Positions 1-7,938 of a stretch of 64,000 bases of DNA are shown here, one piece after another. Every line of letters begins with the position of its first letter. Within the stretch, counting starts at the first letter, position 1. The position numbers were made by a program, and so were the translations under genes. This DNA comes from Terriglobales bacterium (GTDB taxonomy: Bacteria; Acidobacteriota; Terriglobia; Terriglobales; Acidobacteriaceae), in the NCBI GenBank assembly GCA_035651655.1, contig DASRFG010000019.1:88083-152082 (forward strand). The letters run 5' to 3'. The notes under the pieces are model-generated. The model worked only from the letters and a program-made list of their open reading frames with translations, was not told the origin of the DNA and did not search any database.

Positions 1-1180
1 CTGTGCTGCCGTCATCTTTGGTCCAGAGCGCTGTTATCGGACCGCCGAATTCCGAAGACTCGCTGAGCGCCGTGGGTTCGCGATCGGCGATCTCATATGC
101 GCGCAATGAATCGGATCCATCACCCATTCTCGAGGCGAGCACTTGCCATCCGCTGCCGCACGAGGTTTTCAGGCTTACTAGATCGCTGCCCCAAGCGATT
201 CCAGGGCTGATGCGATCGTTCATCCCGTCCGCGAAGTGAACTGCCCCGTCCACTCCTGCCATTACCCAAAGCACATAGTTCTCCCGCGGAAGAGGGGCAG
301 CGGAATAGAAAGGCGCAGTGTTCTGTTGACCGAGAGGCGGCGTAATCGCGCCGGTAAAGAAATTGCGCGCCGGTGAAAAGAATGCACGCAGGTTGAACGA
401 CGGATTTGCGAGCGGCCAAGGGTCGTCGGCTTCGTGACAGGCCATGCTCAGAGGCGAACTGAGGACGGCAGAGCAGACGACGCCCGGCAGGTAAGCATCG
501 AATAAGTGCTCTTGACTAATCATCAACCTTCCGCGTACATCACGCGGCCAGGGTTGCTGGTGGATGATCGGAAACGCCTGTTCCGTTTCCCAATGTCCGG
601 TATTCCAGCGGTACAGAACCACTTGGTCTGGCTCAAGCACCAGCATGTGCCCGGGGTTAGCCTTGTAGAGAAGCGCCACATCGAGAATGCGTGCTTCCTG
701 TGACCATAAAGGAGTGCGATGAATCGTTGCGGTGGCTGAAGATTTTGCCGCCCGTGGTCGCAGATCTGGCAAGGCCACCATGACCACCTTTTCCTCAGCG
801 GTTCCTTGCCGCACCTGAGCGACCCAGAGGTAATTCTGCTGACTTTCGGACAAGGTAACGTGAATGGAAGCTGCCGCCTGAGGGGCGTCCACGATCCGAA
901 CACCCCTGGCTTCCAAAGAAGTGATGAGCACGCGCCGTACCTGGTCGGCCTCGCTAGAGCTTAACGAGGAGCGATTGTTCAGATCGAGCGAAACCGCTCC
1001 GGGGCCGGTTACCGCAGAGATTCGTTGCGCCAGCTGTTGTGCCGGATCGTTCCAGTTGTTAGCGGCGACCGCAAGAGCCGAGGCCTGCAATAGCGCCCAC
1101 AGGCCGAGCATGAAACCGGCAAAGCGCGTCCTCGGCAATGTGATGAGTGGAATGCGCGAATTATAAACCGTCACTGACAT
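1..1180 (-). CDS. exported hypothetical protein, 3' end cut by window edge
   Basis: The frame is open without a stop from an ATG at 1180 to the window edge, about 393 codons. A GAGGAG purine run sits just before the ATG. The N-terminus has basic residues followed by a hydrophobic stretch (FAGFMLGLWALLQASALAVA), which reads as a signal peptide, so the product is probably exported. The rest is soluble-looking, with no motif I recognise. The later part has scattered aromatic and polar segments that could be beta-rich, which is a guess. It lies 85 bases downstream of the SPFH gene on the same strand and may share its transcript. Function unknown; the C-terminus is outside the window. Confidence 0.75.
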   Translation of the reverse strand, partial: MSVTVYNSRIPLITLPRTRFAGFMLGLWALLQASALAVAANNWNDPAQQLAQRISAVTGPGAVSLDLNNRSSLSSSEADQVRRVLITSLEARGVRIVDAPQAAASIHVTLSESQQNYLWVAQVRQGTAEEKVVMVALPDLRPRAAKSSATATIHRTPLWSQEARILDVALLYKANPGHMLVLEPDQVVLYRWNTGHWETEQAFPIIHQQPWPRDVRGRLMISQEHLFDAYLPGVVCSAVLSSPLSMACHEADDPWPLANPSFNLRAFFSPARNFFTGAITPPLGQQNTAPFYSAAPLPRENYVLWVMAGVDGAVHFADGMNDRISPGIAWGSDLVSLKTSCGSGWQVLASRMGDGSDSLRAYEIADREPTALSESSEFGGPITALWTKDDGST

Positions 1181-1265
1181 GGCTCCTCGCAATTACGGTT
1201 TAACATCTTGCTTCTCCAGTGGATTAATTCCTCACCGTCGCTCATGCTGCTGCAGTTCATCGGAA

Positions 1266-2600
1266 TTACTGCTTGGGAGGATCAACGCCCGCCTCCTCGG
1301 CCTGGCTGGCGCGATTGGACATGTTCATGCTCCGCAACACGTCATTAGCGAAAAAGAATTTGCCGTCGGAGGGCACCATCATGATCTGCAGCTTGTCCGA
1401 AAGGCGCTCGGCGACAATTTTGTTAATCAGCAATGGATTTTGCTTCAGGATCTGGCCTTCGCTCTTCATGCGCTCAGCATCGGCAGCGGCGGTAACACGA
1501 ATGCGCTCCGCTTCCGCTTGGGCGAGGAGTTTGCGGCGTTCCATTTCCGCTTTGCTGTCAATGACTTTGGCCTGGGCTTCGGCATCTGCGTTTTGCACGG
1601 TCGCTTCTTTGCGCGCCTGCGCCTCCAGCTTCGACTGTTCGATCTGTTCCTTTTTCAGCGGCAACAGGTATTTCATGGCATCGGCCTCGCCCTTAGCTTG
1701 CAGCACGCGGACCTGGGCCTGGCCTTCGGCTTGCTTCACCTGTTGGGCTTTGGCGCCTTCGGCCTCCAACTCGGTGATCCTCACTTGCTTCTGCTGGATC
1801 TCGGTTTCAACTCCCATGCGGTCGTTTTCCTGTTCCTTAAGCAGCAAACTTTCCAATCCTTTGGCGTATTCTGGCGGCAGTTGAATGTCGCGCAGCATAA
1901 CTTCCTTCACAATGATCCCGTCCGCAGAGAGTTTGCGGGTGATAGTGTCAGCGGCACGCCGGCGGACCTCTTCACGTTTGACCGCAAATACCTCGCGTAC
2001 CGTGTAGTTGGGAACCAATTCACGCCAGGCGCTGGCCACGATTGGGGGCACCAGTTCCTTCTGCACGGGTTGGGGCAGATTGTCCAAAAGATAATCAAGG
2101 CGGCGCGGATCAAGTCGGTAGCGAACCGTGATGGCGAGTCCGAGGGAGAGTCCTTCGCGGGCCTGAACCTTCAGCGGTTCGGGTTGCGATGCTTCTCCTT
2201 TATTGGCATGATCCTCGGGCATGCCGCTGGTGAACAACTGGTCACGAGTGTCGAAGAGGACCACTTTGTCCAGCATGGGCCGAACGAAATGCACGCCAGG
2301 ATAGAGGGTGCCGGTCAGCGTGCCTGAGGTCTGGCTGACGCGGACACCCGCCATGCCTTCGGGTACGACGACAATACTTAAGGCCAGCAGCAGCGGGGCC
2401 CAGGCGAGCAGGACCAGGGCCACGCTTGATCGCCAGCGGATCGGTGGTTCCGGTGCGGCGCTGGCTGGAACGCTGCCCGTTTCGCCACCCACGCCGCGCC
2501 GCAGTCGCCTCACAAGGTAAAAATCATAGGCAAGGATCGCAGCGGCAAGAACGAACATCGCGATCCCAACGATCATCAGTACGTACTTGAGAAATAGCAT
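1266..2600 (-). CDS. SPFH/band 7 (prohibitin-like) membrane protein
   Basis: 444 residues. Two membrane segments lie near the N-terminus (about 5-27 and 58-78), followed by an SPFH/band 7 domain (about 80-265; it begins VVPEGMAGVRV and contains the typical YTVREVFAVKREEV segment). A long Ala/Glu/Gln-rich coiled coil then runs from about 265 to 400. This order is typical of prohibitin- and flotillin-like scaffolds, which form large oligomers on the membrane and often control proteases or lipid domains. Start: AAGGAGA lies 6 bases before the ATG. The gene follows a 54-residue membrane protein by 15 bases, so they are probably cotranscribed. Family assignment is firm; the cellular role is not. 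Confidence 0.9.
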   Translation of the reverse strand: MLFLKYVLMIVGIAMFVLAAAILAYDFYLVRRLRRGVGGETGSVPASAAPEPPIRWRSSVALVLLAWAPLLLALSIVVVPEGMAGVRVSQTSGTLTGTLYPGVHFVRPMLDKVVLFDTRDQLFTSGMPEDHANKGEASQPEPLKVQAREGLSLGLAITVRYRLDPRRLDYLLDNLPQPVQKELVPPIVASAWRELVPNYTVREVFAVKREEVRRRAADTITRKLSADGIIVKEVMLRDIQLPPEYAKGLESLLLKEQENDRMGVETEIQQKQVRITELEAEGAKAQQVKQAEGQAQVRVLQAKGEADAMKYLLPLKKEQIEQSKLEAQARKEATVQNADAEAQAKVIDSKAEMERRKLLAQAEAERIRVTAAADAERMKSEGQILKQNPLLINKIVAERLSDKLQIMMVPSDGKFFFANDVLRSMNMSNRASQAEEAGVDPPKQ

Positions 2601-2615
2601 GGTGGTTCTCCTTAA

Positions 2616-2780
2616 TTAGCGGTTTAGCCGAGTTTTGTTGTGGTCCACCTGACGAGCGAACATCACGCGGAACAGTCCGGCGCAGACGATCTCTTCGACT
2701 ACAAGTGCGATGGCGAAGGAGAAAGCGAGTGCCGCAGTTACGATGAGCGCCGCGGTTGCGGTATCAAGTGTGTTGTTCAT
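2616..2780 (-). CDS. 54-residue single-pass membrane protein
   Basis: A short frame from ATG 2780 to TAA, with GGAGT placed 7 bases before the start. The product is 54 residues: a short polar N-terminus, one hydrophobic helix (about residues 9-28, rich in Ala, Val and Ile), then a basic tail ending HNKTRLNR. It sits between a small exported-looking ORF (17-base overlap) and the SPFH gene (15-base gap), which suggests translational coupling and a role as partner or regulator of the SPFH protein. That role is inference from position alone. I recognise no family. The ribosome site, the clean membrane segment and the operon spacing are the support for it being real. Confidence 0.6.
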   Translation of the reverse strand: MNNTLDTATAALIVTAALAFSFAIALVVEEIVCAGLFRVMFARQVDHNKTRLNR

Positions 2781-2985
2781 GACGCGTACTCCATGAATTG
2801 CGAATTCTTACTGGCCGGGGCTCGTGCCTGGGCGGCCGGCGGCCTGAAATCCGTGCCGAGAAGTTCGCTGGCACAGAGTTAATGGCGAGCGGCGCCTTGC
2901 CTGGCACCATCATCAACCCGAGCATACAAATCAGAATCAGGGCTTTCTGGGCTGCTCTTTTGATTAGCTGGTTTTGGGGCCACAT
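2764..2985 (-). CDS. 73-residue putative exported peptide
   Basis: ATG at 2985 is preceded by GAGGTGA at normal spacing. Residues 1-35 look like a signal sequence: basic (NQLIKRAAQK), then hydrophobic (ALILICMLGLMMV), then APLA. The remainder is a basic, Arg/Pro-rich tail with no recognisable domain. The end overlaps the next small membrane-protein gene by 17 bases. It may be the first gene of the SPFH operon, or just a leader ORF. No homologue family comes to mind. Confidence is limited by length and by the low-complexity basic C-terminus. Confidence 0.4.
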   Translation of the reverse strand: MWPQNQLIKRAAQKALILICMLGLMMVPGKAPLAINSVPANFSARISGRRPPRHEPRPVRIRNSWSTRHEQHT

Positions 2986-3149
2986 GGTCGCTCACCTCAG
3001 CGTCGGCTTACGCCAAAGCAAATGGCACGTCGTGGCCCAACCCTAAACTATTGAGAGTCCTTGGCTTACTGGGGAGAGTTCGGCTGCAACTGTGTGCGCG
3101 AGGATACAGTGTGTCAGAGGAAACTCGAACCGGCAGGTGCTACAGACAC

Positions 3150-3179
3150 AAAAAGGCCACGCTGGGGAGCGTAGCCTTT
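3150..3179 (-). terminator. intrinsic terminator for the lipoprotein gene
   Basis: On the minus strand a 12-base stem with one mismatch (AAAGGCTACGCT pairing with AGCGTGGCCTTT) closes a CCCC loop and runs into a T tract. It lies 30 bases past the stop of the gene ending at 3209, so it should end that transcript. Bases 2986-3208 otherwise hold no gene I can see. Confidence 0.8.
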
Positions 3180-3208
3180 CCGTTCACGAATCAAACAGAT
3201 CTGACTAT

Positions 3209-4090
3209 TTACTGATTGCTTGCTTCGACTGGAGTAGCCGGGGCAGTGGCCACTTCAGGCACAACACTGGATTTGATCTTCACCGTGGTCAAGATCTTCT
3301 CCAGGTTGCGAAATACCTGTTCGTGGTCAACGGGTGTGATCCCGTCCGCCGGCTGGTCGCCTGAAGTGCCCATGCCGAGCGCGAGTTCGTAGCAACCACC
3401 ATTTTCAAAAACGTGGTAGTACTTCACGTCGCCCTGCTTACTCACAGCTTCGACCTGCTGGAATTCCCTCTCGCCGATTTTCACGGAAGAGGGCGGTGAG
3501 ACCGGTTCTGTATCTGAATGCGTCGGCAACACGAATTGCCCGCATTCTGATTCGCTCAGCTTCTGGTTCACGCTGACCATGAAGAACGCCGAACTGAAGT
3601 CGGTTCCCGGATACAAATTAGACGGCAGCAGTACTGAGGCCAGCGTCGTACCACCCGGCTGGACGAAGTTCATGTCCACCGGCTGCGAGTCGGCCACAAC
3701 CACTTGCGCCTGATCGCCAGTCTTCAGCATGTACTTGCGGGGATAGCGGAAGGAGATTCTGTGATCCCGATCGCGGTAGATGAGGGTAGATGGCCGTTTC
3801 CGAACGGTCTTTTTTGGCGTGACTGGTTGAACTTGCGGAACGTTGTTTATCGGGGAAACTTCCGGCATCGAGACTGGGAGAGTTCCCTGATTTTGCAGAT
3901 TCTGATTTCCAGAACTCGCCACGGACTTCTTCTCTTTGGAACAAGCGCCGAGTGCCAGGAGAAATGGGAGTACAACCAGACCAACCACGATCGCTGTTCT
4001 TTGCTTACCGTTGGCCCAAATGCGCCGCACTTCCTGCGGAAACTGCCGTACAGCTGTCACCTCTGAATTGAAACTCTCGAGTTGCTTCAT
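3209..4090 (-). CDS. putative lipoprotein, function unknown
   Basis: 293 residues from ATG 4090, which has a perfect AGGAGG 8 bases upstream; a GTG nine bases earlier is less likely. After about 32 polar residues comes a hydrophobic segment ending LLALGAC, which looks like a lipobox with Cys as the lipidation site. The n-region is longer than usual, so a plain membrane anchor is the alternative. A Ser/Asn/Gln-rich linker leads to a basic patch (KKTVRKRPS) and a globular domain (about 110-280) of beta-rich character. I know no family. The gene stands alone, with its own terminator at 3150. The 298-base region upstream (4091-4388) has no other gene I can defend. Confidence 0.7.
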   Translation of the reverse strand: MKQLESFNSEVTAVRQFPQEVRRIWANGKQRTAIVVGLVVLPFLLALGACSKEKKSVASSGNQNLQNQGTLPVSMPEVSPINNVPQVQPVTPKKTVRKRPSTLIYRDRDHRISFRYPRKYMLKTGDQAQVVVADSQPVDMNFVQPGGTTLASVLLPSNLYPGTDFSSAFFMVSVNQKLSESECGQFVLPTHSDTEPVSPPSSVKIGEREFQQVEAVSKQGDVKYYHVFENGGCYELALGMGTSGDQPADGITPVDHEQVFRNLEKILTTVKIKSSVVPEVATAPATPVEASNQ

Positions 4091-4388
4091 TGTAATCACC
4101 TCCTGCTGCTGAATGCAGCTGCCGGTGATAAGGCAAAACGAGCGCCAACCCAGGAGCCGTTGATTTCATTAAGTTTGCGCGAGCGCAAGGCTGCAGACAC
4201 CATGGCCGATCAGACACGGTGTAGCTTCCAGCACACGCTTATCCAAAACTCTTCCTATAAGAAGATTGCATGATTCCTCCAGGAATTAGGTGAAAGAGTT
4301 GTATGAACCTACACCTAACCGGGACGGACGCAACGAATACGCCGCTGCTGAAAGCGCACTCCTCATAACAAATTGTTTTGGCTTGGAG

Positions 4389-6146
4389 TTAAGAACGTGG
4401 CGCAAAGCTCTTGCCAGGGACTACGCCTTTTCCCTCTTGAATAGTGACCAGTTGGTCGCAAGCCGTCGAATAGGATTCTTTGGTTCCACTCGGCCATCGA
4501 ATTTCAAGTTCGGCTGAGGTGGCCGAACCCAGCCCGAAATGCAATCGCGAATCATTGGAAGAGTAGAAGCTGGATTGGCTCAAGACTTCCTGTGCCTGGG
4601 CTTTTCCCGCATAGCGTGCGATCACGCGCGCCCCGATTGCACTGCGATTGGATTTTGTACCGATCAGTTTTACTTTCAGCCAGTGGTTATTTCCCCGCAG
4701 GTCATTTCGCAGAAGGGAAGGGGGCTCGTTCAGATTAACGATCAAAATGTCTATGTCGCCATCGTTGTCAAAATCCCCGAAGGCACAGCCACGGCTTGAG
4801 TGTTTAGCGGCGATGCCGGGTCCGGCCTCCTGGCCAAGCTTTGCGAAGGTTCTATCACCCAGATTCCGGTACACAGTCCGCGGGCACTTGTCGGGATAGT
4901 TGGGAAGCTGCTTTTCAACTTCAGGGTAAACGCTGCCGGAGACAAAGAAAATGTCCGGCCAGCCATCATTATCTAAGTCGGCGATAGCTGTGCCCCAACT
5001 GATATAGCGGCTCTGCTCGCCCAGCCTTGCGGAGATCGTCTTATCTTCGAAGTTTGCCTTTCCGTCATTCTCGTAGAGTACGTTGGTATCGTCCGCAAAA
5101 TTTGTCTTGAAGATGTCCAGGTGGCCGTCCAGGTCGTAGTCGCCTACCGCCAGGCCCATGCCAGCCTGCTCTTTACCGTCTTCGCTCAGAGCTGCCCCGC
5201 GCGCAATGCCTTCTTCCTTAAATGTTCCATCATGCTGGTTGATGAATAGGAGACTGGGAGTGGAATCGCAGGCCACATAGATATCGGGCCAACCGTCTTC
5301 GTTGAAGTCCGCGGCCACCACGGTCATGCCGTAACTGGGGCGGGCGGCGGCGATTCCGGCTTGCTGGCTCACGTCGGTGAATGTGCCGTCCCCGTTGTTT
5401 CGATAGAGCGAATTTAAGCCATGGGGCAGGCCGCGTGGACCACAATTCACCGGAATACCCTTCCAGGTACAGTTGAGGTTTGCACCTGGCTTGGGAACCT
5501 TGGCCAAATCGAAATCAACATAGTTTGAAACGAACAGATCAAGGTGGCCGTCGCGGTTGTAGTCTAAAAAGGCGCAGCCAGCGCCCCATCTGGAGCGCGC
5601 ATTGTGCAATCCGGCTTCTTTGGTGACGTCAGTAAAAGTTCCGTCGCCGTTGTTTCGATAAAGTTTGTTCTGACCGTAGTAGGTGCAGAACAGGTCCTCA
5701 AATCCGTCATTGTTATAGTCCCCAACACATACGGCGGACGCCCATCCGGTGGCGTGCAGGCCAGCCTTTTCGGTTACGTCGGTGAAGCTCCCGTCGCGGT
5801 TATTCTTGTAGAGTCTGTTCGACGTGCCTTCAGGAGCGCCACGTAGTCGGGTACCGTTGAGGACAAAAATGTCGAGCCAGCCATCGTTGTCGTAATCGAG
5901 GAATGCGCATCCGCATCCCACGGTTTCCAGAATGTAGTCTTTGTGATCGGCTTCGCCGTAGATCACCGGCTGGATGAGGCCCGCCTCTCTGGCAATATCC
6001 ACGAAGTAGGCACCGAAGGGACGGCCTGGGTTGCCTTTGGCTGGTACCGGGCTGGAGTTTTGGTTTGCGCGTTGCCCAAAAACCGGCCACGCGCTTATCA
6101 GCGCTCCGCCTGAGAGAGAAATAAATCTGCGACGGGTTAGAGCCAT
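4389..6146 (-). CDS. Tat-exported CRTAC1 family protein (FG-GAP/VCBS repeats plus ASPIC/UnbV domain)
   Basis: 585 residues. The N-terminus TRRRFISLSGG is a twin-arginine signal, so the protein is exported folded. Residues about 45-480 hold serial FG-GAP/VCBS repeats of the form DYDNDGWLDIFV and DFNEDGWPDIYV, which are calcium-binding beta-propeller blades. The C-terminal 70 residues (GARVIARYAGKAQ to IRWPSGTKESY) match the ASPIC/UnbV domain. This is the CRTAC1 family, common in Acidobacteriota and Planctomycetota beside TonB receptors; its biochemical role is not established. It follows the TPR gene by 36 bases on the same strand, so the two are probably one operon. No strong ribosome site is visible before the ATG. 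Confidence 0.9.
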   Translation of the reverse strand: MALTRRRFISLSGGALISAWPVFGQRANQNSSPVPAKGNPGRPFGAYFVDIAREAGLIQPVIYGEADHKDYILETVGCGCAFLDYDNDGWLDIFVLNGTRLRGAPEGTSNRLYKNNRDGSFTDVTEKAGLHATGWASAVCVGDYNNDGFEDLFCTYYGQNKLYRNNGDGTFTDVTKEAGLHNARSRWGAGCAFLDYNRDGHLDLFVSNYVDFDLAKVPKPGANLNCTWKGIPVNCGPRGLPHGLNSLYRNNGDGTFTDVSQQAGIAAARPSYGMTVVAADFNEDGWPDIYVACDSTPSLLFINQHDGTFKEEGIARGAALSEDGKEQAGMGLAVGDYDLDGHLDIFKTNFADDTNVLYENDGKANFEDKTISARLGEQSRYISWGTAIADLDNDGWPDIFFVSGSVYPEVEKQLPNYPDKCPRTVYRNLGDRTFAKLGQEAGPGIAAKHSSRGCAFGDFDNDGDIDILIVNLNEPPSLLRNDLRGNNHWLKVKLIGTKSNRSAIGARVIARYAGKAQAQEVLSQSSFYSSNDSRLHFGLGSATSAELEIRWPSGTKESYSTACDQLVTIQEGKGVVPGKSFAPRS

Positions 6147-6182
6147 AGAAAGTCTGCGGTGTGGAGATGAGTCATGATTCTG

Positions 6183-7808
6183 TCAGGGTGCCTCGGTTTC
6201 TTTCATGGCATCTTCATTTAGCACGCGATCTGCAGCTTGAGCGTCATCCGCTTCCCGCTGGTAAAGCTTCTCAAACTCGGCGCGTGCCCGGTCCGATTTT
6301 TCGGTTTCACCGAGTTTTGCATACACCCGGCTCAGCTGATAGTAAGCGGCGCCCAAGGTTGGGTCATGCGTCACAGCCTGAGTTAGCTCCAGTGCGGCCG
6401 GTTGAAGTCGCTGCGCGTGCGCTAAGAGCTTTCCCAATTCATAATGCGAAAGTCCGTAGTCGGGCTTGAGCTGGATGGCTTGTCTCAATGAGGCTTCAGC
6501 TTTCGCGTCTTCATTTTGGCGCGCCAGCAGAATGCCGAGATGACAATGAAAGCGGGCGTTCTGGGGCTGTAGCTCTATCGCCCGCCGAAGGCTTTGCTCG
6601 GCCTCGTGGACCTTACTCTGATTCGCCAGAGCTATGGATTGCAAGAAGAATGCCCGGGCTGAATTGGGATTGAGCGCAATGGCCCGGGCGAGAGCTTCCG
6701 CGGCCTGATCGTAGCGGCGGATGAAATAAGAACTCACGCCGGCAAGGTAATAAGGTTCGTCCCACTTCGGCGCGAGAGTGGCTGCTTTCTGTGCCGCAGC
6801 AAGTGCAGCCTCTTGTTGACCCGCACGCTGCAAGAGTCGGGTGCGCAGCACGAGGATGTGAGGGTTCTCTGGCGCCAGGGCCAGCCCTTGTTCAGACTCA
6901 CGGTCCGCCTCGGGGAATTGATGGGAAATATAGTAGGCGCTGGCGCGGAGGTAAAAGTCATCGCCAGTTGTCGGTTCCGGGATGGTGCTCAGCACCTGGT
7001 CCGGCTGGCGGGACTCCAGGTACGCCACCGCGAGCTGATGACGGATGTCGGCGTCCTCGGGCCGGATGCGGTTCGCCTGCCCCAGGTAGATGGCGGCATA
7101 TTTAAACTGCGCATTTTTGGCGAAGAGTTGTCCGATGGCGGCGTTCCACTGAAAATCGGTGGCAAGACGTTGTGCTGAAGATTGCGCCTCTGCCGCAGCT
7201 TCGGGCGTGTGCCCGGCTTGCAGTTCCGCACGAACAATATTAAAGGCGACATCGGGCCGCTGGGAATTTAGCGCCTTTGCTCGACGCAAGTGCAGCAGCG
7301 CCGCGGAGGGTTTCCCAAGTTCCAGAAGAACGACGCCAAGGTCATAGGCAGCATCCGATTGGCGCGGATCCAATTTCACTGCCTGCTCCAACTCGACGCG
7401 CGCCTCCGGAATTCTATGCCCACGCAAATACGCGAGAGCCAGGTTGTAGTGAGTCGAGTAGGAACGGGGGTCAAGCTTGAGGGCTCGTTTGTAATTCTGA
7501 ATGGAGCTTGTGGTCTTACCTTGCTGAAATTCAGTGAGTCCTAATAGAAGGTAAGCGTCTGCGCAATTCGGATTCGCGGCGACAACCCGATTGAGAGTTT
7601 GAAGAGCAGTCGCGAAATCACCACGGCCCAACATCTGTTGAGCGCTTTGAAGTAGCGAGCGAACGTTTTCACAGGATGAAATGCGGGTTGGGACAGAGAG
7701 CTGAAATGCCGCAGATTCTAATGGCAACACCATGAGTCCCATCACCAGCGGCCAGCCTCGGAAACGCTTGCCAGATGGCGCAATCCGCGATCGAATCCCG
7801 AAACTCAT
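6183..7808 (-). CDS. exported TPR-repeat protein
   Basis: 541 residues: a hydrophobic N-terminal segment (PLVMGLMVLPLESAAF), then roughly a dozen tetratricopeptide repeats from about residue 50 to 520. Repeats such as AYLLLGLTEFQQGKTTSSI and AYYQLSRVYAKLGETEKS show the W/L-G-Y-A-F-A-P TPR spacing. Such solenoids bind other proteins. It lies directly upstream of the CRTAC1 gene and diverges from the TonB receptor operon, so it may act in the same envelope assembly. That link is inference. The segment 7809-7938 between the divergent genes must hold both promoters; I could not fix clear -10 and -35 boxes there. Confidence 0.85.
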   Translation of the reverse strand: MSFGIRSRIAPSGKRFRGWPLVMGLMVLPLESAAFQLSVPTRISSCENVRSLLQSAQQMLGRGDFATALQTLNRVVAANPNCADAYLLLGLTEFQQGKTTSSIQNYKRALKLDPRSYSTHYNLALAYLRGHRIPEARVELEQAVKLDPRQSDAAYDLGVVLLELGKPSAALLHLRRAKALNSQRPDVAFNIVRAELQAGHTPEAAAEAQSSAQRLATDFQWNAAIGQLFAKNAQFKYAAIYLGQANRIRPEDADIRHQLAVAYLESRQPDQVLSTIPEPTTGDDFYLRASAYYISHQFPEADRESEQGLALAPENPHILVLRTRLLQRAGQQEAALAAAQKAATLAPKWDEPYYLAGVSSYFIRRYDQAAEALARAIALNPNSARAFFLQSIALANQSKVHEAEQSLRRAIELQPQNARFHCHLGILLARQNEDAKAEASLRQAIQLKPDYGLSHYELGKLLAHAQRLQPAALELTQAVTHDPTLGAAYYQLSRVYAKLGETEKSDRARAEFEKLYQREADDAQAADRVLNEDAMKETEAP

Positions 7809-7938
7809 ATTCGCCTTCGACTAGCTCAGGATATCACCTGGCAGATTACGTCTTGACTCCCCATATCCTTCTCGGTATTTTGTGTGCTTCTTGAGCTGTT
7901 TCTGGCTCGTCGTCCGAGATGCCCGCTGGAGGTGCTTT

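Noticed and set aside
1179..2327. 382-residue open frame on the plus strand
   Set aside because: It lies fully antisense to the SPFH gene, which has a clear domain and ribosome site. Leu/Phe-rich repetitive composition is what the complement of the SPFH coiled coil gives.
4239..4271. Ten-codon frame with strong GGAGG upstream of the lipoprotein gene
   Set aside because: A leader peptide is possible, but the sequence shows no run of regulatory codons or attenuator hairpin. Too short to defend.
7882..7938. GTG start for the first TonB receptor
   Set aside because: It would add 19 residues before the signal peptide, while TTG 7939 has GGAGG at ideal distance.
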